The position numbers and the translations under genes are program-made. A stretch of 64,000 nucleotides of DNA, taken from assembly GCF_016909185.1 (NCBI RefSeq), contig NZ_JAFBFH010000016.1, positions 1 to 64,000 of the forward strand. Direction: 5' to 3'. The notes beneath the pieces were generated by a model that saw nothing but the letters and a program-made list of their open reading frames with translations, did not search any database and was not told the DNA's origin. Of the stretch, positions 16,491 through 26,861 are shown piece after piece. Numbering within the stretch: the first letter of the stretch is position 1; every line of letters starts with the position of its first letter. The DNA is from Siminovitchia thermophila. Lineage in GTDB: Bacteria; Bacillota; Bacilli; Bacillales; Bacillaceae_C.

Positions 16491-16913
16491 ATGCTTGAAT
16501 ATAATGATGTTTTACGGATCCTTCCAGAGTTCCGGGGTGTGCAAGTCCCGATTTCTTTTAAAAAAATTACCTTTTCAAGTGAACATGATCAGGAAAAAGG
16601 GTTGTTTGTTTTTACCGCGGATGATGATGATCTTCAACAAGCCATTCATCAGGGGGCGGTTGCGGCGGTGTGGAAGAAGGATGTGGAGGTTCCATTTTAC
16701 GCACCTAATCATTTCCCCATATTTTTTGCGGATGAACCAGCAGAAGCGGTTGTTCAGATAGTTGATCAATATAAGCATAAGATCAGTATTGGAAAAAAAA
16801 GAGGAAAAACAGAGTTGATTATGCCAAAAATAAACAATGAACGATATAGAGATATATTTACACAAATTTGTCACTTGCTTCAAAATAACAGCAACAGGGA
16901 GGGGGAACAGTGA
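16491..16913 (+). CDS. Free-standing Mur-ligase N-terminal-like domain protein
   Basis: This protein of about 140 residues looks like the first domain of MurE or MurF without the catalytic domains. Comparable segments are [20 protein letters not shown] (cf. the DSR..PGDLF strand), then [20 protein letters not shown] and [21 protein letters not shown]. No ATP loop (GTNGKT) is present. The rest is basic and polar. GAGGAG lies eight bases before the ATG at 16491, so it appears to be translated, coupled to murE. Many Bacillota have murF at this point in the cluster. The gene could be a shrunken murF relic or a recruited regulatory subunit. Its role is unknown. Confidence 0.7.
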   Translation: MLEYNDVLRILPEFRGVQVPISFKKITFSSEHDQEKGLFVFTADDDDLQQAIHQGAVAAVWKKDVEVPFYAPNHFPIFFADEPAEAVVQIVDQYKHKISIGKKRGKTELIMPKINNERYRDIFTQICHLLQNNSNREGEQ

Positions 16914-17887
16914 TGATGGAACGTGTCATTCTTTTTACGATCTTGATGTCTTTTTTAGTCACTGTTTTGTTATCCCCTCTTTTTATTCCTTTTTTAAGAA
17001 AGTTAAAGTTTGGGCAAAGCATTAGGGATGAAGGACCCAAATCCCATCATAAGAAAAAAGGTACGCCTACGATGGGCGGCATTATTATTTTGCTGTCAAT
17101 CATCGTGACAACATTGACGATGACGGGAAAATATTCTCAGCCCGGTTTGGATACATATTTACTGCTGCTTGTTACATTTGGTTATGGTTTGCTCGGCTTT
17201 TTGGATGATTTTATCAAAATCGCCCTAAAGAGAAATCTTGGCTTAACATCGAAGCAAAAACTATTGGGCCAAATTGTCATTGCGCTTATTTTCTATTTCG
17301 TCTTAAAGCGATTTGGATTTGATACGGCAGTGGAGATTCCATTAACAAATTGGGAACTTGATTTAGGGCCTTTTTATGCCCTATTCCTTGTGTTTTGGCT
17401 TGTCGGCTTTTCGAACGCGGTTAACTTGACCGATGGGCTGGACGGTCTTCTGTCCGGAACGGCCGCCATTGCATTTGGCGCTTTCGCTATTCTTGCCTGG
17501 AGCCAATCTCAATACGACATTGCCGTATTTAGCGTAGCTGTTGTTGGCGCCCTGTTGGGCTTTCTCGTCTTCAACGCCCATCCGGCCAAAGTCTTTATGG
17601 GCGACACGGGATCGCTTGCGCTTGGGGGAGCTATTGCCGCGATTGCGATCATGACAAAAATGGAACTCATGCTTCTCCTCGTCGGAGGTATCTTTGTTAT
17701 TGAAACACTTTCTGTTATTATTCAGGTAACCTCCTTTAAACTTACAGGAAAAAGAGTCTTTAAAATGAGTCCGCTCCATCATCATTATGAGTTGTCCGGC
17801 TGGTCCGAGTGGCGGGTCGTGGTAACATTTTGGGCAGTCGGCTTGCTTTTTGCCATCTTGGGAATTTACATAGAGGTGTGGGTATAA
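16913..17887 (+). CDS. mraY: Phospho-N-acetylmuramoyl-pentapeptide transferase
   Basis: This is an integral membrane enzyme of about 324 residues with ten predicted helices. It transfers phospho-MurNAc-pentapeptide to undecaprenyl phosphate to form lipid I. Hallmarks are [20 protein letters not shown], the aspartate pair in GFLDDFIKI, the catalytic loop [15 protein letters not shown] with [20 protein letters not shown], and the C-terminal [12 protein letters not shown]. Three start codons overlap (GTG 16910, ATG 16913, ATG 16916), all downstream of GGAGGGGG. I use 16913, and 16916 is equally possible. The gene overlaps the end of the small Mur-domain gene. Confidence 0.97.
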   Translation: MMERVILFTILMSFLVTVLLSPLFIPFLRKLKFGQSIRDEGPKSHHKKKGTPTMGGIIILLSIIVTTLTMTGKYSQPGLDTYLLLLVTFGYGLLGFLDDFIKIALKRNLGLTSKQKLLGQIVIALIFYFVLKRFGFDTAVEIPLTNWELDLGPFYALFLVFWLVGFSNAVNLTDGLDGLLSGTAAIAFGAFAILAWSQSQYDIAVFSVAVVGALLGFLVFNAHPAKVFMGDTGSLALGGAIAAIAIMTKMELMLLLVGGIFVIETLSVIIQVTSFKLTGKRVFKMSPLHHHYELSGWSEWRVVVTFWAVGLLFAILGIYIEVWV

Positions 17888-17888
17888 A

Positions 17889-19250
17889 TTGAAAAACATT
17901 GAAATATATCGTCATAAAAAAATACTTGTGCTTGGCCTGGCAAAAAGCGGGGTTGCCGCTGCATCTCTTTTACACGAACTTGGCGCCTTTGTTACGGTCA
18001 ATGATAAAAAGCCTTTTGAGGAGAATCCGGCGGCTCAAGGCTTGCTGGAAAAAGGAATAAAGGTGATTTGTGGAAGCCATCCTCCCGAACTCCTTGACGA
18101 CGGGTTTGAACTGATCGTAAAAAACCCCGGGATTCCATACGGGAATCCTCTTGTCAGGAAGGCTGTGGATCATCATATTCCGATCATTACGGAAGTAGAA
18201 CTTGCTTACCAAGTGTCAGAAGCGGATATTATTGGCATAACGGGGACAAATGGGAAAACGACCACGACTACACTGATCTTTGAAATGTTAGAAGCAGCGG
18301 ATAAAAATCCATTGATAGCAGGAAATATTGGTACGGTGGCTTCTGAAGTAGCCAGGGAAGCATCTTCCGACAATACGATCGTCATGGAGCTTTCCTCCTT
18401 CCAATTAATGGGAGTCCGCACATTCAAACCCCGAATTGCCATCATAACAAACATATATGAAGCCCACCTTGATTACCATGGAACGATGGATGAATACAGT
18501 CAGGCGAAAGTGAATATTACACTGAACCAATCGGAAGGCGACCATTTGATCGTCAATGGGGATCAGGAGCATTTATTGGAACTCGTAAAAGATTCAAAGG
18601 CCCAGAAAATCTTCTTTTCTACCAAACAGCCGCTTGCAGAGGGCATATCCATACAAAATCGCAAGATTGTATGGTTTGATGAGGAAATTATTTCACTTGA
18701 TGAAATCATTTTGCCGGGAAAACATAATCTGGAAAATATTCTTTCGGCGATTGCGGCAGTCAAGCTGATGGGTGTTGAAAATGAAGCGATAGTCCGTGTT
18801 CTTGGCAGCTTTAAAGGGGTGGAGCATAGGACACAGCTCGTCACGGAAATGAACGGCCGCACCTTTTATAACGATTCAAAGGCAACCAATATATTGGCGA
18901 CAAAAAGTGCATTGGAAGCTTTTCAAAGCCCCGTTATTTTGCTGGCGGGCGGACTGGACAGAGGTAACGATTTTGATGAACTTGTCCCATATTTAAAGGG
19001 AGTGAAGGCTTTAGTCGTATTTGGACAATCAGCGGATAAATTGGCCAAAGCGGGAAAAGAGGCGGGAATACGATCCATACATCATGTCGATAATGTGGAG
19101 GAAGCTGTTCCGGTTTCGTACAGCTTGTCTGAGCCGGGAGATATTATCTTATTGTCGCCCGCGTGTGCGAGCTGGGATCAATACAAGACTTTTGAGGTTC
19201 GTGGTCATATTTTCACAGAGGCCGTGCATAAACTGAAAGAGAGCCTATAA
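17889..19250 (+). CDS. murD: UDP-MurNAc-L-alanine:D-glutamate ligase
   Basis: This 453-residue cytoplasmic Mur ligase adds D-glutamate to UDP-MurNAc-Ala. The N-terminal Rossmann domain has ILVLGLAKSGVAAASLL and VKNPGIPYGNP. The ATP loop is GITGTNGKTTTTTLI (about residues 116-130). It is followed by ELSSFQLMGV, ITNIYEAHLDYHG, GVEHRTQLV, FYNDSKATN and LAGGLDRGNDFDEL, all typical of MurD. The C-terminal LSPACASWDQYKTFEVRG is also conserved. The start is TTG at 17889, one base after the mraY stop, with GAGGTG upstream. Confidence 0.97.
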   Translation: MKNIEIYRHKKILVLGLAKSGVAAASLLHELGAFVTVNDKKPFEENPAAQGLLEKGIKVICGSHPPELLDDGFELIVKNPGIPYGNPLVRKAVDHHIPIITEVELAYQVSEADIIGITGTNGKTTTTTLIFEMLEAADKNPLIAGNIGTVASEVAREASSDNTIVMELSSFQLMGVRTFKPRIAIITNIYEAHLDYHGTMDEYSQAKVNITLNQSEGDHLIVNGDQEHLLELVKDSKAQKIFFSTKQPLAEGISIQNRKIVWFDEEIISLDEIILPGKHNLENILSAIAAVKLMGVENEAIVRVLGSFKGVEHRTQLVTEMNGRTFYNDSKATNILATKSALEAFQSPVILLAGGLDRGNDFDELVPYLKGVKALVVFGQSADKLAKAGKEAGIRSIHHVDNVEEAVPVSYSLSEPGDIILLSPACASWDQYKTFEVRGHIFTEAVHKLKESL

Positions 19251-19334
19251 TGAGGACATGCCGCGAATAAGGAATCTTCGCATCCCAAACTGAAGGAGCA
19301 GGCTCAATAAAAAGGAGACAGAGGTGCTGTTTCG

Positions 19335-20435
19335 TTGCCTTTTAAAAAATCCACTCCTGATTTTATTTTAATTATAGTTACCTGTACATTGCTGGCTTTC
19401 GGTTTAATTATGGTATACAGTGCCAGTGCGGTTTGGGCAAATTATAAATTTAACGACTCTTTTTTCTTCGCCAAAAGACAGTTGTTATTTGCCGGGCTTG
19501 GTTTTGCAGCGATGTTTTTCATGATGAAGATTGATTATTGGTCATGGCGGAAATGGGCCAAGCCGCTTTTGCTCATCTGCTTTCTTTTACTGTTGATTGT
19601 TTTAATCCCCGGCATCGGCATGGAGAGAAACGGTTCCCGAAGCTGGATCGGGGTCGGGGCTTTTTCCATTCAGCCGTCTGAATTTATCAAGCTTGCCCTT
19701 ATCGCTTTTTTAGCTAAGTTTCTTTCAGAAAACCAAAGGTATATTACAACGGTTAAAAAAGGTCTTTTGCCTTCTTTGTCTCTTGTCTTCTTTGCGTTTG
19801 GACTCATTATGCTTCAGCCTGACCTCGGAACGGGAACGGTCATGGCAGGAACGTGTGTCGTCATGTTATTCATCGCGGGTGCGAGAATTTCTCATTTTGT
19901 TTTTCTAGGTTTGGTGGGACTTGCCGGCTTTGTCGCCCTCATTGTATCCGCTCCATATAGAATGGCCCGAATTACTTCATTTTTGGACCCGTGGCAAGAC
20001 CCGTTGAACAGCGGATTTCAAATCATCCAGTCGCTATATGCGATCGGCCCGGGCGGATTGTTCGGATTGGGGCTGGGCCAAAGCAGGCAAAAATTTTTTT
20101 ATCTGCCTGAGCCGCAAACAGATTTTATTTTTGCTATTTTATCGGAAGAACTTGGTTTTATCGGGGGAAGCTTTGTCATTTTGTTATTCGCTTTGTTGTT
20201 ATGGCGGGGAATTAAAATAGCGCTTGGCGCCCCTGATTTATATGGCAGTTTTCTCGCCGTGGGCATCATTTCGATGATTGCCATACAAGTAATGATCAAT
20301 ATTGGGGTTGTAACGGGCCTTATGCCAGTAACAGGCATCACCTTGCCTTTTCTGAGTTATGGCGGATCTTCACTCACGATTATGCTGATGGCCGTTGGCG
20401 TATTGCTCAATATTAGCCGTTATGCACGTATTTGA
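19335..20435 (+). CDS. spoVE: SEDS glycosyltransferase SpoVE (FtsW/RodA family)
   Basis: This 366-residue SEDS-family polymerase has ten membrane helices. Hallmarks are LMVYSASAVWA in the first helix, NGSRSWIGVGAFSIQPSEFIKLA, QPDLGTGTVM, and the extracellular loop QSLYAIGPGGLFGLGLGQSRQK with PEPQTDFIFAILSEELGFIG. Near the end, PVTGITLPFLSYGGSSL is conserved. Between murD and murG, with spoVD nearby, it matches SpoVE, the partner of SpoVD in cortex synthesis. A vegetative FtsW role cannot be excluded from sequence alone. The start is TTG 19335 with AGAGGTG upstream. A terminator follows. Confidence 0.93.
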   Translation: MPFKKSTPDFILIIVTCTLLAFGLIMVYSASAVWANYKFNDSFFFAKRQLLFAGLGFAAMFFMMKIDYWSWRKWAKPLLLICFLLLLIVLIPGIGMERNGSRSWIGVGAFSIQPSEFIKLALIAFLAKFLSENQRYITTVKKGLLPSLSLVFFAFGLIMLQPDLGTGTVMAGTCVVMLFIAGARISHFVFLGLVGLAGFVALIVSAPYRMARITSFLDPWQDPLNSGFQIIQSLYAIGPGGLFGLGLGQSRQKFFYLPEPQTDFIFAILSEELGFIGGSFVILLFALLLWRGIKIALGAPDLYGSFLAVGIISMIAIQVMINIGVVTGLMPVTGITLPFLSYGGSSLTIMLMAVGVLLNISRYARI

Positions 20436-20436
20436 G

Positions 20437-20467
20437 AGAAACTCCAAATAATGGGTTTCTTTTTTTA
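20437..20467 (+). terminator. Intrinsic terminator after spoVE
   Basis: AGAAACTC pairs with GGGTTTCT around an eight-base loop and is followed by a run of T. It separates the murE-spoVE unit from murG. Confidence 0.8.
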
Positions 20468-20535
20468 TTACGGTTGTTCTCCAAATGTTTCTTCATTTTA
20501 CAAATAGACAACAATCGTTATGTTTCACATTTTTC

Positions 20536-20564
20536 TTGTGTAAAATATAGTAAAATAAGATAAT
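20536..20564 (+). promoter_or_regulatory. Sigma-A promoter candidate for murG
   Basis: TTGTGT and GATAAT are spaced by 17 bases, about 48 bases before the murG start and downstream of the spoVE terminator. Confidence 0.5.
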
Positions 20565-20611
20565 TGAAGAGTTAAATGAATATGATGATCTCACTGACTT
20601 GAGGTGACACG

Positions 20612-21712
20612 ATGAAAATTGTTGTCAGCGGAGGGGGAACAGGCGGCCATGTGTATCCGGCGCTTGCCCTGATCCGAACAATTAAAGAAAAGCATCCTGA
20701 TACGCAGTTTTTGTATATCGGCACAGAAAAAGGGCTTGAAGCCAATATTGTGCAAAGAGAAAACATACCTTTTAAAAAAATACATATAACCGGTTTTAAA
20801 CGCTCGTTGTCCTTGGAAAATATAAAAACAATTATGCGCTTTTTTAAAGGCGTAAGGGAATGTAAAAAAATGCTAAAGGCCTTCCAGCCTGATGTTGTCA
20901 TCGGTACGGGAGGCTATGTTTCCGCTCCTGTTGTATATGCGGCAGCAAAATTAAAAATTCCTGCTGTCATTCACGAGCAAAATAGTGTGCCGGGATTAAC
21001 GAACAAGTTTTTAAGCCGTTATGTACAAAAGGTTGCCATTTGTTTTGAATCTTCAAGGCAGTTTTTTCCGGGACAGAAAGTGGTTCTTACGGGGAACCCC
21101 CGGGCATCTGAAGTAATTGGCAAAAAAGGAAGTGGAAGGCTGAATCAATTTGGTCTAAAGGAACATATACCGACAGCTTTAATTTTTGGCGGAAGCAGAG
21201 GCGCAAGGCCGATTAATGAAGCGGTGATCAAATCGCTGGCGCAGTTTGCCAATAAACCTTATCAAGTATTGTACATAACCGGTGAGACTCATTATGGAGA
21301 TGTGGAAGAAGAAGTTGCTTTAATCGGCCGCTCTCCAAATGTGGCGATCGTACCGTTTATTCATAATATGGAAGAGGTGTTGGCCGATGTAGCCGTTGTC
21401 GTCGGCCGGGCGGGGGCAACATCCCTTGCCGAAATTACCGCACTCGGACTTCCCGCCATATTAATCCCAAGTCCATATGTTACGAATAACCATCAGGAAA
21501 AAAATGCATCGGTTTTAACTTCGGCCGGGGCAGCGATTATGCTTCCTGAAAAAGAGTTAACAAGCCAACGGCTTGTTGCAGCCATAGATGAGATTTTACT
21601 AGATCACGAAATATTAGATTCAATGTCTGAAGCATCGAAAAACCTTGGTATGCCGGATGCGACCAAGCGCTTATATAATGTGCTTTTAAGTGTTGTCAAT
21701 AAACGCCGCTAA
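20612..21712 (+). CDS. murG: UDP-GlcNAc:lipid I N-acetylglucosamine transferase
   Basis: This 366-residue GT-B glycosyltransferase at the inner membrane face converts lipid I to lipid II. Family signatures are the N-terminal glycine-rich [58 protein letters not shown] and the UDP-GlcNAc site [26 protein letters not shown], cut here to short pieces ([23 protein letters not shown]), with NHQEKNA after it. GAGGTGA precedes the ATG. It has its own likely promoter. murB follows 20 bases later, so murG, murB and probably divIB form an operon. Confidence 0.96.
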   Translation: MKIVVSGGGTGGHVYPALALIRTIKEKHPDTQFLYIGTEKGLEANIVQRENIPFKKIHITGFKRSLSLENIKTIMRFFKGVRECKKMLKAFQPDVVIGTGGYVSAPVVYAAAKLKIPAVIHEQNSVPGLTNKFLSRYVQKVAICFESSRQFFPGQKVVLTGNPRASEVIGKKGSGRLNQFGLKEHIPTALIFGGSRGARPINEAVIKSLAQFANKPYQVLYITGETHYGDVEEEVALIGRSPNVAIVPFIHNMEEVLADVAVVVGRAGATSLAEITALGLPAILIPSPYVTNNHQEKNASVLTSAGAAIMLPEKELTSQRLVAAIDEILLDHEILDSMSEASKNLGMPDATKRLYNVLLSVVNKRR

Positions 21713-21732
21713 CTTGTGAGGGGGTTAATGCA

Positions 21733-22641
21733 ATGGATTTTTTAGAAGAACTTCATGCCAACCAAGTTGGAAAGATAAAGGAATATGAGCCTCTTGCCAA
21801 TCATACGACGATTAAGGTGGGAGGACCCGCAGATATATTTGTCGAACCAGATTCAATTGATCTTTTGCTAAAAACGATGGAAATTGTGCAAAAACATCAT
21901 ATGCCTTGGAGAGTCATAGGACGCGGGTCCAATCTGCTCGTATCTGATGAGGGAATAGAAGGGGTCGTTATCAAGCTCGGAAAAGGGCTGGACCATCTTG
22001 AGGTAAATGGGACAGAAGTAAGGGTCGGTGCTGGCTATTCATTTATCGTTTTGGCCAATGCCATGGCCAGGAGAGGTTTAAGCGGGCTGGAATTTGCCGG
22101 AGGAATTCCGGGTTCCGTCGGGGGAGCCGTCTATATGAATGCCGGAGCACACGGATCTGACGTCTCAAAGATTTTACGGAAGGCGCACATCCTTTTTCCG
22201 GACGGGACGGTAGAATGGCTTTCCAATGAAGAAATGGAATATTCATACAGGACATCCGTTTTACAGAAAAAACGCCCGGGCATCGTGTTGGAAGCTGTTT
22301 TTGAGTTGCGTGAGGGCGATCGGGAACTGATAACTGTTGAAATGAAGAAGCATAAACATTATCGTCGTGAAACACAACCGGTAAAACCATGCTGTGGCAG
22401 TGTATTTCGCAATCCTTTACCTCATCATGCCGGCAAGTTGATTCAGGACGCAAACTTGAAAGGGTTCCAGATCGGAGGTGCCCAAATCTCCGAACTTCAC
22501 GGCAACTTCATTATCAATACGGGAAATGCCAAGGCCGAAGACGTCATCAAGCTAATCGATCATATTAAAAAAACAATTTTTGAAAGCACGGGAATTCACT
22601 TGCATACAGAGGTTGAAATCGTGCAAAGGGAAATAGATTAA
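21733..22641 (+). CDS. murB: UDP-N-acetylenolpyruvoylglucosamine reductase
   Basis: This is a 302-residue FAD-dependent enzyme that makes UDP-MurNAc. FAD-binding motifs are [37 protein letters not shown] and [20 protein letters not shown]. The segment CCGSVFRNP carries the conserved serine proton donor, and [14 protein letters not shown] lies near the C-terminus. The short form without the extra C-terminal domain is type II MurB, as in other Bacillota. Its position between murG and divIB is that of B. subtilis murB. Confidence 0.96.
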   Translation: MDFLEELHANQVGKIKEYEPLANHTTIKVGGPADIFVEPDSIDLLLKTMEIVQKHHMPWRVIGRGSNLLVSDEGIEGVVIKLGKGLDHLEVNGTEVRVGAGYSFIVLANAMARRGLSGLEFAGGIPGSVGGAVYMNAGAHGSDVSKILRKAHILFPDGTVEWLSNEEMEYSYRTSVLQKKRPGIVLEAVFELREGDRELITVEMKKHKHYRRETQPVKPCCGSVFRNPLPHHAGKLIQDANLKGFQIGGAQISELHGNFIINTGNAKAEDVIKLIDHIKKTIFESTGIHLHTEVEIVQREID

Positions 22642-22729
22642 GCAGGCGAAAGGATGGAGTTTTTCATGTTTGTTCAGCAAAGCGGCATCCTTTATAACAA
22701 ACAAATGATCTTGACGGGGAGTAAGGAGC

Positions 22730-23509
22730 ATGGATAAAGGAAAAATATTATCTTTGGAAGAGCGCATTCCAAAAATAAAAGAGCATCGGAGACGAAAGGC
22801 AAATCGCCGGCTCATTTTCCTTATTTCCCTATTCTTCCTTTTAATTGTCTGTGTCATTTATTTTCAATCCCCCCTTAGCCACGTTAAACAGATTCAAGTG
22901 CATGGAAATGAAGCAGTCACTTCTGAAGAAGCCATTAAAATGAGCAAACTAAAACGTGGTTTGAGTATATGGGAGATTGACAGAAAACAAGCGGTGAAAG
23001 ATTTAAAAAGCCATCCTGAAATCAAAAGCGCTGCCGTACGGATCGGTTTTCCGAATACCGTACATATAAATGTGAAAGAATACGCGAAGATTGCATTCGT
23101 ATCGACGGGAACCGAATTTTTCCCCATATTAGAAAATGGGAAAATATTAACAGATAATCCAAAGATGGAGATTCCAGGCAATGCGCCTATTCTTAATGGT
23201 TTTGAAGAAAACCATATATTGGAAGAAATGGCAAAACAATTAATGGAGCTACCGCCGGAAATTGTAAATGCCATTTCCGAAATACATTACAGCCCCAAAA
23301 AAACAGATCAATACCACATTAGTTTGTATATGAATGACGGGTTTGAAGTAAGTGCCACAATCCTAACTTTTGCGGAAAAAATGATTCATTATCCTTCCTT
23401 TGTCAGTGAATTGGACCCACAGAAGAAAGGTATAATTGATCTGGAAGTCGGGTCTTTTTTTAAAGCATACGAATCAGATAACAAAGAAGAAAAAGAGGAG
23501 GGGCAATAA
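22730..23509 (+). CDS. divIB: Cell division protein DivIB (FtsQ)
   Basis: This 259-residue bitopic divisome protein has a basic cytoplasmic region (about residues 1-28, with RRRKANRR), one membrane helix (about 29-45, LIFLISLFFLLIVCVIYF) and an extracellular POTRA domain (SHVKQIQVHGNEAVTSEEAI onward). A beta domain and a short acidic tail (NKEEKEEGQ) follow. It forms a complex with FtsL and DivIC. GGGGAGTAAGGAGC precedes the ATG. In B. subtilis ylxW, ylxX and sbp follow; here 510 noncoding bases lead straight to ftsA. Confidence 0.92.
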   Translation: MDKGKILSLEERIPKIKEHRRRKANRRLIFLISLFFLLIVCVIYFQSPLSHVKQIQVHGNEAVTSEEAIKMSKLKRGLSIWEIDRKQAVKDLKSHPEIKSAAVRIGFPNTVHINVKEYAKIAFVSTGTEFFPILENGKILTDNPKMEIPGNAPILNGFEENHILEEMAKQLMELPPEIVNAISEIHYSPKKTDQYHISLYMNDGFEVSATILTFAEKMIHYPSFVSELDPQKKGIIDLEVGSFFKAYESDNKEEKEEGQ

Positions 23510-23902
23510 ACAGGATGATTTTTTTCTACACATGGACGTGCCCCACTCCTTTTTCTTTTCTGTAAATGAAAACTGAAAAAACCTTGTCTTCCAGTAAAGC
23601 TTTTTTTCGCACCAGGAATGCTGGAAATGTTTGGGAACAGGTCCGCTTATTTGGACCGTTTTTTCGAGAGATTTCGAGCATGTCCTGTCATTAGGGACAA
23701 ACCCAAAGGGGCGAATATATAATGTATGACTCAAGTTTGACTTTTCTAGGTGCTAATCTTGTTGTAGACTTATAATAAGTTATCATGGTACATAACCGTC
23801 AAATTTCATCATGCTTTTGCCGGAATTCGTCGAAAGCTGTTGTAATCATGATAAGTTGTACAAAAAACAACGAATGAAAAGTCTAATAAATTTAGTTGAC
23901 AA

Positions 23903-23931
23903 ACAGGAAATAACGTTCATTTGCCGAATAA
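23903..23931 (+). promoter_or_regulatory. Sigma-H promoter candidate for ftsAZ
   Basis: ACAGGAAAT and GCCGAATAA are separated by 11 bases. They fit the sigma-H pattern RnAGGAwww and RnnGAATww. The ftsAZ operon of B. subtilis has a sigma-H promoter that raises FtsZ at the onset of sporulation. A TTGACA at 23896 overlaps it but has no good -10 partner. The rest of the 23510-24019 gap holds T-rich sequence and short hairpins but no gene. Confidence 0.6.
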
Positions 23932-24019
23932 GTAAAAGTAGTTAAAAAATTAAGGATGATCATTAAATGGCAACTTTAAGAGAAAAAGAGAATGGGAGAG
24001 TTGAAGGAGGTGCCGCGGA

Positions 24020-25309
24020 GTGAACACCAATGAATTGTATGTCAGTCTTGATATGGGAACTTCCACAATAAAAGTCATAATTGGCTCGATGACCGGTGAT
24101 TCTTTAAATATTATCGGAGTTGGCAACGCCAAGGCTGAAGGGATCAAGAAAGGTTCAATTGTTGATATAGATGAAACCGTTCATTCGATAAAGAAGGCAG
24201 TAGAGCAGGCCGAGAGAATGATAGGCATGCAAATTAATAATTGCATTGTCGGCATTGCCGGAAATCATGTTTCTCTTATGCCATGTCACGGAGTAGTCGC
24301 CGTTTCCAGCCAAAACAGGGAAATTACGAATGATGATGTTGCAAGGGTGATGGATGCGGCTCAAGTTGTGTCCATTCCTCCTGAGAGGGAAATTATCAAT
24401 GTCATTCCCGGACAATTTATTGTGGACGGATTGGATGAAATTACAGATCCGAGAGGAATGATTGGAGTCCGCCTGGAAATGGAAGGGACGATTGTCACCG
24501 GGGCAAAGACCATATTACATAATACTTTGCGCTGCGTCGAACGAGCCGGTCTGGAAATCACCGATATCGTTCTGCAACCGCTGGCAGCTGCTTCTATTGC
24601 ATTGTCAAAAGATGAACGCCAAATGGGAAGTGCCTTAATCGATATCGGGGGAGGTTCCACGACAGTTGCCGTATTTGCCAATGGAGGCATTGCGGGTACA
24701 AGCGTTATCCCGGTTGGCGGGGATCATATTACAAAGGATTTGTCAATTGGTTTAAGGACGGCTACTGATGACGCGGAAAACATCAAGCTCGCATATGGAC
24801 ATGCATTTTACGACCATGCGTCAGAAGAAGTAGTATTCAGCGTGCCAATTATTGGCAGCGACCAACATCAACAATTTAACCAGCTGGAGCTATCTGATAT
24901 CATTGAAGCTAGAATGGAAGAAATATTCGAGCTTGTGCAGCTTGAATTAAAGCAAATGGGAGCTGCCGATTTACCGGGAGGTTTTGTTTTGACAGGAGGC
25001 GTCGCCAATATGCCCGGGGTAATGGAATTGGCTCAAATCATTTTCCAAAACAGGGTGAGGATCGCCCTTCCGGATTACATCGGTGTCAGAGAGCCGCAAT
25101 ATACAACAGCTGTAGGGCTCATCAAGTATGCCTACCACGAGGCAAAATTACAAGGCAGAAATATCAGTGCCTCTCCTGTGCAATTGCCAAGTGACGCAGA
25201 TGAAGCCCGAATTCCTGCGGGTCATCAGCCGAATACAAAAGATACGAAGGATCCCGATGCGAAAATATCTACTAAAGTAAAAAAATTCTTTGGGTACTTT
25301 TTTGAATAG
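24020..25309 (+). CDS. ftsA: Cell division protein FtsA
   Basis: This 429-residue actin-like ATPase tethers FtsZ to the membrane. The phosphate 1 loop is [14 protein letters not shown] and the phosphate 2 loop [18 protein letters not shown]2 domain sequence lies between ([20 protein letters not shown] and neighbours), and the adenosine motif is [17 protein letters not shown]. The amphipathic membrane-targeting helix is at the very end ([11 protein letters not shown]). The start is GTG at 24020 with a perfect AAGGAGGTG. ftsZ follows 38 bases downstream. Confidence 0.97.
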   Translation: MNTNELYVSLDMGTSTIKVIIGSMTGDSLNIIGVGNAKAEGIKKGSIVDIDETVHSIKKAVEQAERMIGMQINNCIVGIAGNHVSLMPCHGVVAVSSQNREITNDDVARVMDAAQVVSIPPEREIINVIPGQFIVDGLDEITDPRGMIGVRLEMEGTIVTGAKTILHNTLRCVERAGLEITDIVLQPLAAASIALSKDERQMGSALIDIGGGSTTVAVFANGGIAGTSVIPVGGDHITKDLSIGLRTATDDAENIKLAYGHAFYDHASEEVVFSVPIIGSDQHQQFNQLELSDIIEARMEEIFELVQLELKQMGAADLPGGFVLTGGVANMPGVMELAQIIFQNRVRIALPDYIGVREPQYTTAVGLIKYAYHEAKLQGRNISASPVQLPSDADEARIPAGHQPNTKDTKDPDAKISTKVKKFFGYFFE

Positions 25310-25347
25310 AGACATCCGTTGGGAATAAAAGAACAGGAGGACATGTC

Positions 25348-26493
25348 ATGTTGGATTTCGATACAAATATTGATTCTTTAGCAACCATTAAAGTTATTGG
25401 TGTCGGCGGCGGCGGTAACAATGCCGTAAACCGGATGATAGAGCATGACGTTCAGGGCGTCGAATTTATCGCAGTCAATACGGACGCACAAGCACTTAAC
25501 TTGTCAAAAGCCGAGATTAAAATGCAAATTGGCGCGAAGTTAACAAGAGGTCTTGGTGCGGGTGCCAATCCCGAAGTCGGGAAAAAAGCTGCCGAAGAGA
25601 GTAAAGAACAGATAGAAGAAGCATTAAAAGGGGCAGACATGGTTTTTGTCACCGCGGGAATGGGCGGCGGCACCGGAACGGGAGCTGCACCGGTCATCGC
25701 CCAGATTGCCAAAGATTTGGGGGCATTGACTGTCGGAATCGTCACGAGGCCATTTACTTTTGAAGGCCGGAAGCGGGCGAACCAAGCAAGCGGTGGAATT
25801 GACGCGATGAAAGAGTCTGTCGATACTTTAATCGTCATTCCAAACGACAGACTTTTAGAGATTGTGGATAAAAGCACGCCGATGCTGGAAGCATTTCGGG
25901 AAGCCGATAATGTTTTGCGGCAAGGTGTTCAGGGAATCTCCGAGTTGATTGCCGTCCCTGGTTTAATTAACTTGGATTTCGCGGATGTCAAAACCATCAT
26001 GACGAATAAAGGTTCCGCTTTAATGGGGATTGGTGTCGCAACCGGTGAAAATCGGGCGGTAGAAGCTGCCAAAAAGGCTATTTCTTCCCCACTCCTGGAA
26101 ACTTCCATCGATGGCGCCCAAGGGGTATTGATGAATATCTCCGGCGGAACAAATTTGAGCCTGTATGAAGTTCAAGAAGCGGCAGATGTAGTGGCCAGTG
26201 CCTCAGACCAGGAAGTAAACATGATTTTCGGATCTGTCATTAATGAAAGTTTAAAGGATGAAATTGTTGTGACTGTAATCGCAACGGGCTTTAACGAAAC
26301 AGCTGGACAGGAAAAGCAACAAAATCCTTTGCTCCGGCAAATGAGGCCGCAACACCAGCATAACCATAACCCCGTGACAAGCCGAGAGCAAAAAAGGGAA
26401 GAGGTACAGGAGCCTGCAAGGACAAACCAGCCTCCGGTGGAGGATACACTGGATATTCCTACATTTTTAAGAAATCGAAATAGAAGAAGATAA
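25348..26493 (+). CDS. ftsZ: Cell division GTPase FtsZ
   Basis: This 381-residue tubulin homologue forms the division ring. The GTP-binding motifs are [16 protein letters not shown] near the N-terminus and the tubulin signature [15 protein letters not shown] (about residues 104-118). The synergy loop is [12 protein letters not shown] variable Gln/His/Arg-rich linker (about 320-365) leads to the conserved C-terminal peptide [13 protein letters not shown], which binds FtsA, SepF and other partners. AACAGGAGG precedes the ATG. A terminator follows. Confidence 0.98.
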   Translation: MLDFDTNIDSLATIKVIGVGGGGNNAVNRMIEHDVQGVEFIAVNTDAQALNLSKAEIKMQIGAKLTRGLGAGANPEVGKKAAEESKEQIEEALKGADMVFVTAGMGGGTGTGAAPVIAQIAKDLGALTVGIVTRPFTFEGRKRANQASGGIDAMKESVDTLIVIPNDRLLEIVDKSTPMLEAFREADNVLRQGVQGISELIAVPGLINLDFADVKTIMTNKGSALMGIGVATGENRAVEAAKKAISSPLLETSIDGAQGVLMNISGGTNLSLYEVQEAADVVASASDQEVNMIFGSVINESLKDEIVVTVIATGFNETAGQEKQQNPLLRQMRPQHQHNHNPVTSREQKREEVQEPARTNQPPVEDTLDIPTFLRNRNRRR

Positions 26494-26514
26494 GCCAGAT
26501 GATGAATCTGGTCG

Positions 26515-26557
26515 GCTTGTAGAAAAAGCAGTTGTTTTTCTCTACAAGCTTTTTTAT
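26515..26557 (+). terminator. Intrinsic terminator after ftsZ
   Basis: GCTTGTAGA pairs with TCTACAAGC around an A/T-rich interior and is followed by TTTTTTATTTT. Confidence 0.9.
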
Positions 26558-26763
26558 TTTGTAAGGTATTATAGAAGCGAAAAAACAGATCGCGGATCTT
26601 CTATTCATTATGAATGCGGCCGATTAGTCATATGTTTGATCACTGTTCCATCTTGCGCTTTTCGGGTGGATGTTGATCGGTTTTACAAATGAGACATCCC
26701 TATTTCTGCATGATGCCCGTTTTTACATTGGGACCTGACATGCGTTCCCCCTTGATGTCCGTC

Positions 26764-26861
26764 TTGACAATCATCCCCTTAGCCCACCAGGATGTTTTGA
26801 CGATCATCCTTTTTGCCCGCCAGGATGTTTTGACGATCATCCTTTTTAGCCCAACCAGGAA
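26764..26861. repeat. 33-bp tandem repeat, three units
   Basis: TTGAC(A/G)ATCATCC begins at 26764, 26797 and 26830, an exact 33-bp period. Each unit continues with GCCC(A/G)CCAGGATG or a close variant. The third unit ends in CCAACCAGGA. Units differ at a few bases. The period is a multiple of three, and the minus strand reads as repeated MIVKTSW(R/W)AK, but no ribosome binding site supports a gene there. Between the ftsZ terminator and spoIIGA (26558-27139) I see no other feature. Confidence 0.8.

Noticed and set aside
17381-17899. 172-codon minus-strand frame
   Set aside because: It lies opposite mraY and is explained by that gene's base composition.
26764-26861. CRISPR-like array
   Set aside because: The units are head-to-tail without unique spacers, so this is a plain tandem repeat. 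No cas genes are present.
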